NCBI GenBank assembly: GCA_015488215.1
Contig: WFOE01000167.1
Coordinates: forward strand, 1-55,032
Origin: Planctomycetales bacterium
GTDB taxonomy: Bacteria > Planctomycetota > Planctomycetia > Pirellulales > S012-138
Length of the DNA stretch: 55,032 nucleotides
Reading direction: 5' to 3'
The notes below the pieces were generated by a model, which made no database searches, was not told where the DNA came from, and saw nothing but the letters and a program-made list of their open reading frames with translations. The position numbers and the translations under genes are program-made. Below are positions 34,051 through 40,518 of this stretch, one piece after another; positions within the stretch are counted from its first letter, which is position 1; the number at the start of each line of letters is the position of its first letter.

Positions 34051-34464
34051 CGTGTGCTCCCTCCTGTTCGAGTGTGGTGGCGAAGCCCCTGTGTCCTGTG
34101 CTTGCCAGTTCTGAAGTCGCAGCCAGCGTGCCAATTGCCTGGCTCCCAGGTCGAAGAAAATGGCATCTTGTATCGCAAGGATTTGCAGCAAAGTAACTTA
34201 AGAAAATCAGGCCACATGGCACCGGTCAGGAGAACCCAACAAGCCACAACCTGGGATACTCGAAGTGATGCCATTGTGATGGCGCATGCAGAATCCAACT
34301 GATTCCTTTCACCGCCCTCATTTCCGGCAAAATCGCTAAATCTTCCCGACCCACTGGTCCGATATCGCAAGCAACGCGGCGAGGACCGCAGCCGGCGGGT
34401 CGCTGCGCCGCCTTGGAAACGGGGCCGACAAAATCCAGAACGCGGAATTGACCGGAGAGCAACC
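34051..34464. other. Divergent intergenic region, 414 bp
   Basis: This gap separates two divergent genes for secreted proteins. Its centre (about 34170-34345) is clearly more AT-rich than its surroundings and contains minus-strand GATACAAGAT and plus-strand GCTAAATC, which could be -10 elements, but no convincing -35 partners. I see no open reading frame with a ribosome site. Confidence 0.4.
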
Positions 34465-35226
34465 ATGCGTGGGACCATCCCCGGACTGCTGGCAGGCTTG
34501 GCCTTGGGGCTGCTGGTTTCGCAGGCTTCGGCTCAGGGGCTTTGGGGCCGAGGCGGCGGGCGGCAAGGCATCCAGGCTTCGTGGAACAACCATTCCCGAT
34601 TGCAAGGGCTGGGAACCGTTTCCCCCGGGAGCAACATGCCCGCACCGCGTGCCGAGGCGTCCGATCTCTCGCCGCGGGGGCTGGCTCGTTCGCTGCTGTG
34701 GCCTTTCGGCTCCGGGCGTTCTGAGCAGCCGCAGGCTTCCCAACTGCCGGTCCAGCCCTGGCCCGCCCAACCGGTTCCCGGAGCCGGTTACCCGAACACC
34801 CAGCCGTTTGGCCAGCCGGGAAGCCGTTGGACCGGCGGGCCGGCTGCTTCTGGTGCTCCGGGCTTGCCGGGTGCGGTGCAGATGCCCGCTCAACTCCCCC
34901 CGACGGCTTATCAAATGCCCACTAGCGTCTATCACCAATGGACGCCTCAACAGGCCAGTCCTGCCCTCTACCAGCGGTCCTATCCGCCGGCCGGGCCCAG
35001 CGGCGTGGTGCCCGCACAGCAGATGACCCAGGTTCCACCTCGGCCGGGTTATCCCAGCCAAAGCGTTCCGACTCCGGGACGGTTTCAGCCAGGACAGACA
35101 GCCTCGCCAGCGGGGCTTCCCGGACGCAGCATCCAGCCGCAGGTGGTCGGGACTGTGAATCGCCAGCAGCTCGAAAAACCAAGCTGGTGGCAGCGGTTCC
35201 GAAGCCTGTGGCCTTTCGGCCGGTAG
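34465..35226 (+). CDS. Secreted Pro/Gln/Gly-rich protein of unknown function
   Basis: A 253-residue low-complexity protein with a signal peptide (MRGTIPGLLAGLALGLLVSQASA). The mature part is rich in Pro, Gln, Gly and Ser without cysteines and has no recognised domain. A short aromatic motif appears twice, as SLLWPFGSGR near residue 75 and as RFRSLWPFGR at the very C-terminus, suggesting a repeated binding or anchoring element. GGAGAG about nine bases before the ATG supports the start. A strong terminator follows 40 bp after the stop, so it is monocistronic. A structural or surface role is speculation. Confidence 0.7.
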   Translation: MRGTIPGLLAGLALGLLVSQASAQGLWGRGGGRQGIQASWNNHSRLQGLGTVSPGSNMPAPRAEASDLSPRGLARSLLWPFGSGRSEQPQASQLPVQPWPAQPVPGAGYPNTQPFGQPGSRWTGGPAASGAPGLPGAVQMPAQLPPTAYQMPTSVYHQWTPQQASPALYQRSYPPAGPSGVVPAQQMTQVPPRPGYPSQSVPTPGRFQPGQTASPAGLPGRSIQPQVVGTVNRQQLEKPSWWQRFRSLWPFGR

Positions 35227-35265
35227 GTGGTTCAGGCCGGTAGGTTCAAGCTTGAAAGCAGCTTC

Positions 35266-35300
35266 GGCCCGGGAAGCTTCGTCCCGGGCCCGGCGTTTTT
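35266..35300 (+). terminator. Rho-independent terminator
   Basis: GGCCCGGG (35266-35273) pairs perfectly with CCCGGGCC (35283-35290) around a nine-base loop, then CGGCG and TTTTT (35296-35300). It ends transcription of the Pro/Gln-rich protein gene. Confidence 0.75.
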
Positions 35301-35421
35301 CAGCATAAAGCGTTTCGGAACGGGAGCCGCTTTCTCCTCCAGGACAAGCGGCTCAAACTGTGTCGTAAGTACCTGAACAAGTTTTTTGAGCAAATCAGCA
35401 GACAGCTCTGTTCGGTGCTTC

Positions 35422-35517
35422 GGCGAGCCCCGGACTTCAGTCCGGGGAGAGCCAGAGAAACCGGAGAAAAACGCTTGCTCGTTCTTTTCCTCCGGGAGCT
35501 AAAGCTCCCGGATCGCC
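35422..35517 (+). repeat. Two-hairpin intergenic element, copy 2
   Basis: GGCGAGCC (35422) opens the element. Hairpin 1 is CCCCGGACT-TC-AGTCCGGGG (35428-35447). The spacer reads ACCGGAGAAAAACGCTT then TTCTTTTCCTCC. Hairpin 2 is CCGGGAGCT-AA-AGCTCCCGG (35492-35511), closed by ATCGCC. It lies in the 566-bp gap 35227-35792, which holds only the terminator and repeats. Confidence 0.85.
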
Positions 35518-35550
35518 GGTTGCCAATTCCAAGAATTAGCGTTTGTTCTT

Positions 35551-35630
35551 GCATCGGAGCGGAAGCTCCCGCGTAAGGCGCAGGACGCAAGCCGCAAGCC
35601 GACTCTTGCCCGGTGCGGAAGCACACAGTG
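35551..35630 (+). repeat. GGAA-loop hairpin repeat module, copy C
   Basis: GGAGC-GGAA-GCTCC (35556-35569), a CGCAAGCCGCAAGCCGA tail, and GGTGC-GGAA-GCAC (35612-35625) occur in the same order as at 14501-14666 and 27941-28142. It ends about 160 bp before the chorismate-lyase-like gene. Confidence 0.7.
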
Positions 35631-35792
35631 GTTGCGGCCTGTTTCACTGCGGCCGATTGAACGTTGCCGAAGTTGCAATCGCAGCCCCCGGGGGGCACAA
35701 TGGAACTGTCGCCCTGCGGCGGCCAGTTTCCCTCCTTTGCACCGAACGTGGCCCCCCTGTTTCGTTCCTGCCTTGGAGAAGAGGATCGGAAC

Positions 35793-36332
35793 GTGACCCC
35801 GCCCCGGCAAATCGTTCCCGAGCTGGAAGAGCTCACCCGGCTGTTTCACGAAACGCTGCTCCCCCTGGGCCGTTTCGAGGAAGTGGAGCAGGACCAGATG
35901 CCGCTTACCTATCGGCAACTGCTGGCTCACGACCATCACATGACCGTTACCGTCGAGAATCACTACGGCGAACCGGTCCGCGTGGAAGTGCTCCAGCGCC
36001 GCAGCGACCAGAACCGCTACGCCCGCGAAATCCTGCTGCGGCTGCAAAACTCCGGTCAGGTGGTGCAGTACGGCATCATGCGGGTGGACCTGGAGCAGAT
36101 CCCTGAGCCGGGACGCAAGGCGATCCGCAGCGAACAGGTACCCCTGGGCCGCGTGCTCATCCAGCATGTGGAGCTGCGTCAGGTGCGGCTGGATACGCTC
36201 TACCGCATCCAGCCCGGCGCCCGACTGGCCCGGCTGCTGGAACTGCCCCCGGGCCGGATTATCTACGGCCGCACGGCGCTGATCTGCCTGAACGGGCACC
36301 CGGCCGTGGAATTGCTGGAGGTGGTCAAGTAG
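35793..36332 (+). CDS. Chorismate lyase-like (UbiC/DUF98 fold) protein
   Basis: A 179-residue protein if GTG 35793 is used; GGAGAAGAGGA lies eight bases upstream. Earlier in-frame ATG codons (35664, 35700) add residues that look non-coding. The sequence fits the chorismate-lyase-like fold: LLAHDHHMTVTVENHYGEPVRVEVLQ, REILLRLQNSGQVVQYGIMRVDLEQI, a conserved EQVPLGRVLIQHV segment, and RIIYGRTALICLNGHPAVELLEVV. UbiC converts chorismate to 4-hydroxybenzoate and pyruvate; planctomycete members are uncharacterised. The FAD reductase gene starts 25 bp downstream, so both probably act on the same aromatic or polyene product. Confidence 0.8.
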   Translation: MTPPRQIVPELEELTRLFHETLLPLGRFEEVEQDQMPLTYRQLLAHDHHMTVTVENHYGEPVRVEVLQRRSDQNRYAREILLRLQNSGQVVQYGIMRVDLEQIPEPGRKAIRSEQVPLGRVLIQHVELRQVRLDTLYRIQPGARLARLLELPPGRIIYGRTALICLNGHPAVELLEVVK

Positions 36333-36357
36333 CGCCTGCTGAACAGGAGGCCCGGCC

Positions 36358-37617
36358 ATGACGACCCCTTACGATTGCGTGGTTCTGGGGGCCGGTCCGG
36401 CCGGCACCACCACCGCCGCGTTGGTGGCCCAGGCCGGTTTTCGCACGCTGGTGGTGGAACGGGACCGCTTCCCCCGTTTTCACGTGGGCGAGTCGCTCAT
36501 GCCGGAAACCTACTGGGTGTTCCAGCGTCTGGGCGTGCTGGACCGGCTGAAGCGAAGCAGTTTTCCCAAGAAGTACAGCGTGCAGTTTGTCAATCACGCG
36601 GGCAAAGAGTCGGCCCCGTTCTACTTTTTCGAGGCGGATCCCCGCGAGTGTTCGGTCACCTGGCAGGTGCTGCGTAGCGACTTCGACCAACTGATGCTGG
36701 AAAACGCCCTGGACAAAGGGGCCGAATGCTGGCAGGAAACCCGCGCATTGGACGTGCTGACCGAGGGGGAGCGGGTCGTGGGTGTGCGCGTGCAACGCAG
36801 GGGCCAACCGCCCCAGGAGGTGCCCGCCCGCGTGGTGGTCGATGCCACCGGGCAGCAGTCGTTTCTGGCCCATCGCTTCGGGCTGCGCGAAGAACTGCCC
36901 GGGCTGCGCAAGGCTTCCGTGTGGACGTATTTCCGGGGGGCGTATCGCGACCCGGGTATCGACCAGGGAGCCACTGTCATCCTGCACACGCAGGACCGCC
37001 AGGCGTGGTTCTGGTACATTCCGCTGCCGGACGACATCACCAGCGTGGGCGTGGTGGGCGATACGGACTATCTGCTCTCCGGCGGCAAGTCGCCCCAGCA
37101 GGTCTTTGCCGAACAGGTGAGCCGCTGCCCGGCCGTGGCGCGGCGGATTGAAGGAGCCGAACAGGTGGAACCGGGCCCGGGCGAGCCTCGCTATCGGGTA
37201 ATCCGCGATTTTTCCTACCTGACCCGACGCCCGGCCGGTCCCGGTTGGGTGCTGGTGGGCGACGCGTTCGGGTTCCTGGACCCGATCTATTCTTCCGGAG
37301 TGTTTCTGGCCCTGGTGTCCGGCCAATGGGCAGCCGAAGCGATCATCCATGGGCTGGAAAGCGGCAACCTTTCCGCCGAGCAGCTTGGCCGCTGGGCCGA
37401 GCCGCTCCGGCGAGGCATGAAGTGGATTCACAAGCTCATCCGCGCCTTCTACACCCCGGGCTTCAGCTTCGGCCGGTTCATTCGCGCCTATCCCCAGCAC
37501 CGCAACAACCTGACCGATCTGCTGGTGGGCAAGGTGTTCCACCAGGAGGCGGGCCGGATTTTCGACGACCTGGACCCCTGGCTGGAACGCCTGACAGCCA
37601 CCGGTTCGGCAAACTGA
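36358..37617 (+). CDS. FAD-dependent oxidoreductase (geranylgeranyl reductase / halogenase-like)
   Basis: A 419-residue flavoprotein. The N-terminal dinucleotide-binding motif is CVVLGAGPAGTTTAALVAQ, followed by VVERDRFPRFHVGESLMPE, typical of the tryptophan halogenase/geranylgeranyl reductase group. The second FAD motif is WVLVGDAFGFLDPIYSSGV. The halogenase lysine motif G-W-x-W-x-I-P is only partly matched (AWFWYIPLPDD), so a reductase or hydroxylase is more likely than a halogenase. No signal peptide. AGGAGG is present seven bases before the ATG. It is the second gene of an operon with the chorismate-lyase-like protein. The substrate is unknown. Confidence 0.88.
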   Translation: MTTPYDCVVLGAGPAGTTTAALVAQAGFRTLVVERDRFPRFHVGESLMPETYWVFQRLGVLDRLKRSSFPKKYSVQFVNHAGKESAPFYFFEADPRECSVTWQVLRSDFDQLMLENALDKGAECWQETRALDVLTEGERVVGVRVQRRGQPPQEVPARVVVDATGQQSFLAHRFGLREELPGLRKASVWTYFRGAYRDPGIDQGATVILHTQDRQAWFWYIPLPDDITSVGVVGDTDYLLSGGKSPQQVFAEQVSRCPAVARRIEGAEQVEPGPGEPRYRVIRDFSYLTRRPAGPGWVLVGDAFGFLDPIYSSGVFLALVSGQWAAEAIIHGLESGNLSAEQLGRWAEPLRRGMKWIHKLIRAFYTPGFSFGRFIRAYPQHRNNLTDLLVGKVFHQEAGRIFDDLDPWLERLTATGSAN

Positions 37618-37651
37618 GTCCCCCGCCAAGAGTCTGAGCACACCGGCAATT

Positions 37652-37745
37652 GGCGAGCCCCGGACTTCAGTCCGGGGAAGCCGGAAGGAACCGGAGAAAA
37701 CGCTTTCGTTGTTTCTCCTCCGCCGACTAAAGTCGGCGACTCGCC
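37652..37745 (+). repeat. Two-hairpin intergenic element, copy 3
   Basis: GGCGAGCC (37652), hairpin 1 CCCCGGACT-TC-AGTCCGGGG (37658-37677), spacer ACCGGAGAAAACGCTT and TTGTTTCTCCTCC, hairpin 2 CGCCGACT-AA-AGTCGGCG (37721-37738), closed by CTCGCC (37740-37745). It sits between convergent genes. Confidence 0.87.
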
Positions 37746-37801
37746 GGGGAACTGTGCCGTTGCGTTTATACAAACGAATCGCTCTGCCCGCTCTGGCGGT
37801 G

Positions 37802-38428
37802 CTACGGTTCGTCGTACACGATCAGGCAGCCTACAGCCTGGGTTTGCCGCCGAGGGACCGGTTTTCCACCCAGCAGGGCGTCCAGAGCCTCGGCCAGATC
37901 ATGATGCCGGGGCCGGGGGCGCTTCCGGCCGTAATCGACATAGGTATCGTCAATCCGCCCGCGATAAACCACCCGGCCTTGCCGGTCGATGACGAATGCC
38001 TCGGGCGTGACCTTGGCCTGTACGGCCCGGGCCAGCCGCTGCTTGGGATCCATCACCACCGGCATGGGAATGCGGTACTGGCGCACGTGCTCCCGGGCCA
38101 TCTGAGGCGTCACGGCCGGATCGCTATGTACCTGGAAGAACCGCACGCCGCGAGGAGCGTACTTCTGGTGCAATCGCCGCAGTTCCGGCTGGTAGTAGTT
38201 GGCGATGGGACAGTCCACGTTGGTGAACACCAACACCACGGCCTTGGTGTCCGCGGAGTCCCAAGGACGATGGCGCTTGCCGTTCAGATCGACCATCTCG
38301 TCCCAGGGATGCCCGGCCCGGGCCACAGCGGGCCAGAACAAAATCCCAGCGACCAAAACCGCACCCAGCAGACGATAGCGGCTTGGGATCCGCGGCACAT
38401 TGCCACAAAGGGGGGCCATTAGAGACAT
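37802..38428 (-). CDS. Secreted redoxin/thioredoxin-like protein with one conserved Cys
   Basis: A 208-residue protein starting at 38428, where GAGGAG precedes the ATG by seven bases. Signal peptide: YRLLGAVLVAGILFWPAVARA. The thioredoxin-fold core shows VVLVFTNVDCPIANYYQPELRRLHQKY, VMDPKQRLARAVQAKVTPEAFVIDRQGRVVYRGRIDD, the arrangement of AhpC/TSA-type redoxins. Instead of CxxC there is one Cys in DCPIANYY, and the cis-Pro segment is VTPEAF. It is 44 bp downstream of the haem/monooxygenase-like gene on the same strand, a combination seen in planctomycetes, suggesting thiol or copper/haem handling for that protein. Confidence 0.87.
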   Translation of the reverse strand: MSLMAPLCGNVPRIPSRYRLLGAVLVAGILFWPAVARAGHPWDEMVDLNGKRHRPWDSADTKAVVLVFTNVDCPIANYYQPELRRLHQKYAPRGVRFFQVHSDPAVTPQMAREHVRQYRIPMPVVMDPKQRLARAVQAKVTPEAFVIDRQGRVVYRGRIDDTYVDYGRKRPRPRHHDLAEALDALLGGKPVPRRQTQAVGCLIVYDEP

Positions 38429-38472
38429 GGCGGCACTCCTCTCAGGCGGCGGAAGCGGGCCGACGCGGCGGC

Positions 38473-40038
38473 TCAGGAAGACTTGGCGGGCTTGGAAGCC
38501 GCTTTCCACAACGCGCGGATCTCGTCGGGGTCCAATTGACCGTTTTCGTTGAAGTCCCAACGGAGCAGGATTTTCTCGCGGGCCTGCTCGGGCAGCTCTT
38601 CGCGCTGGAGGATGCCGTCCTTGTTCCGGTCCAGTCGCAGGAACAGCCGGGCGGCGATTCGTCGCCCGCGTTCGGGGGCAAAATGGTCCATCCAGCGGCG
38701 GAACTCGCGGCGCTGCTCGCGCGTCAGCCGCGGCACGTAGCCCAGGTCCAGGTTGCGGTAAATGCCGGCAACCAGTTTGGGTAGGTCTTTTTCGCGGGCG
38801 GGAACGGCCAGCACGGTGATGCTGCCCATCTCGTCATAAGACTCCAATCCCCAGCGAATCCGCCGCGGGGGATTGAAAGGGTTGCGGGGATTGTCGGCCG
38901 AGTTGTCATAGACCAGCACCGTTTCCAGCACGGTTCCTTCGGGCAGGAAGAGCGGCTTGCGGTAGTAGTAGCGATCCTGCCAGTTCAGGTCCCAATCGTC
39001 GATCTGAAGCAGGTTCTTCTTCGTTCCGTCCGGCAGCGTGGCGGTCATCTGCATCTTTACGCACACGTAGTGGGCGTGGCCGCCGATGGAGATAAGCTCC
39101 ACGTCGGTCGGCAGGGTCAGTTGGCCGCGCACCACGTAGTGCTTTTCTCCGGGGGGGATGTCAATCCCGGCGAACCGGCCGAACATCCGCGGCACCTGGA
39201 ACGGCACCAGCGTGCGCGTGGGCGGCTTGTCGGCAAAGTACAAGGCCAGTTCGGATTGCTCTACTTCTTCCTTGCCGGTGGGATGGAAGTGCGTCTGGAT
39301 AATCAGATCGGCCCCCTTGGGCAGCGGCATGGCCAGTCCCTCGGGTAGCTCGTAGGGGAAAGTGCCCGGCACGTAGCCGCCCAGGCTGCCCGAAATCGGC
39401 ACGTCCATCCCCGGCACGCCCGGCTGCCCGTCGCGCCCGTCGCGGCGGCGAGCCAGGCCGGTGGTGTCGAAGAAGAACAGCGCATGATGTACCACCTGGC
39501 GGCTGCTGGGACGCAGCTCCACGGCCCGAACCCACTTGTCTTCCGGCAAATCCAGCGGGATGACGAACGAACGGTAGATGTCCGGTCCGGTGGCCGGCAC
39601 GCGGAACGGCTTGGGCATCTTCACCACCAGATCGGGCTTGCCCAGGTACCATTCGTCCGGAAACTGCGGCACGGGCGGCTTTTTCTCCGCTGGGCCTTCC
39701 GGGCAACCGGCCTGGATCCAGCGAAGCAGCGTGGCCTTTTCCTGCTCGGGCAGCTTGCGCGAGTTGGCAAACATCCCCGGGTCGTTGACCGGCTTCCAGG
39801 GGGGCATGTATCCGCTTTCAAGCACCGCCTGGATGGTCAGGCTCCGCCGTTTCACGTCGCGATAGCTAAGCAAGGGAAATGGCGCCACCTGCCCCGGCCG
39901 GTGGCAGGTGGCACAACGCCGGTAGATGATCGAAGCCACGTGTTCATTGAAGTTGGGCGCCGGCTCGGCCCGAAGCTCCCAGGGCAGAAGCAGCACGCCT
40001 ACCGAAACGCTCCACACGGCCAAAAGAATCCGTTGCAT
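38473..40038 (-). CDS. Secreted haem c / copper monooxygenase-like / EF-hand protein
   Basis: A 521-residue protein from the ATG at 40038. Signal peptide: MQRILLAVWSVSVGVLLLPWELRA. An N-terminal cytochrome-like segment has YRRCATCHRPGQVAPFPLLSY (CxxCH). The central region resembles the ascorbate-dependent type II copper monooxygenase fold, with HHALFFFDTT, IIQTHFHPTG and GGHAHYVCVKMQM supplying His and Met ligands as in peptidylglycine hydroxylating monooxygenase. The C-terminus has two EF-hand loops, DRNKDGILQREE and DFNENGQLDPDE. The redoxin gene follows after 44 bp. The reaction and substrate are unknown. Confidence 0.85.
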   Translation of the reverse strand: MQRILLAVWSVSVGVLLLPWELRAEPAPNFNEHVASIIYRRCATCHRPGQVAPFPLLSYRDVKRRSLTIQAVLESGYMPPWKPVNDPGMFANSRKLPEQEKATLLRWIQAGCPEGPAEKKPPVPQFPDEWYLGKPDLVVKMPKPFRVPATGPDIYRSFVIPLDLPEDKWVRAVELRPSSRQVVHHALFFFDTTGLARRRDGRDGQPGVPGMDVPISGSLGGYVPGTFPYELPEGLAMPLPKGADLIIQTHFHPTGKEEVEQSELALYFADKPPTRTLVPFQVPRMFGRFAGIDIPPGEKHYVVRGQLTLPTDVELISIGGHAHYVCVKMQMTATLPDGTKKNLLQIDDWDLNWQDRYYYRKPLFLPEGTVLETVLVYDNSADNPRNPFNPPRRIRWGLESYDEMGSITVLAVPAREKDLPKLVAGIYRNLDLGYVPRLTREQRREFRRWMDHFAPERGRRIAARLFLRLDRNKDGILQREELPEQAREKILLRWDFNENGQLDPDEIRALWKAASKPAKSS

Positions 40039-40518
40039 GGGCTCTCTCTTCGACGGGGCGAGTTGACGACCAGATTCTAGTAGTATGAACCCCTCCACCA
40101 CAAAAAAGTACCGTACATCCTGTGGCGGAGTTTCGCTAGCTCCCGCACCGAAACGCAGCGGGATCTTCTCAGACCGCCTGGGGACTTCGCCAGCGGGAGG
40201 CCGGCATTTTCGGCTAATTTGTCTGTCAATTTATCTGCGGCAAATTACCTTCAGCAATCCAGAGCCAAGCACCGGCTTCGGCAAACGCGCCGTGTCCGCG
40301 TTCTTCGAAGCACCGCCTGCACGATTGGGGGGCTTCTCGCCCCCCCGGACCGGCAGACCTTTGAAGAGGCGCGAGCAGGCGAGTTGTGTCGGTGGCAACG
40401 CTAGCTGCGGCATGAGAGAATGGCAACCGCAATAGTCCTCGTCGGCGGCGATTCTTCTGCCTGGGATTGCTGCCACGGGATCGAATGACGCTTGGCGAAA
40501 GAACTAGGAGCCATGTTC
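40039..40518. other. Divergent intergenic region, 480 bp
   Basis: Between the monooxygenase-like gene (minus) and the peptidase-glycosidase gene (plus). It holds the minus-strand promoter at 40074-40103, an AT-rich stretch at about 40214-40256, and a perfect 7-bp hairpin GGGGGGC-TTCTC-GCCCCCC at 40327-40345. No coding sequence with a ribosome site is convincing. Confidence 0.4.
40074..40103 (-). promoter_or_regulatory. Candidate promoter of the monooxygenase-like gene
   Basis: On the minus strand TTGTGG (40103-40098) and TAGAAT (40079-40074) are separated by 18 bp, 35 bp before the ATG. The -10 belongs to the recurrent CTAGAAT type of this window. Confidence 0.45.

Noticed and set aside
36358-37617. 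Tryptophan halogenase
   Set aside because: The FAD motif matches the superfamily, but the G-W-x-W-x-I-P motif of halogenases is not intact and the length is shorter than usual; a reductase is the safer call.
40085-40435. 116-codon open frame in the gap before the peptidase-glycosidase gene
   Set aside because: No ribosome site, no domain, unusual composition, and it overlaps a promoter candidate and a hairpin; treated as noncoding.
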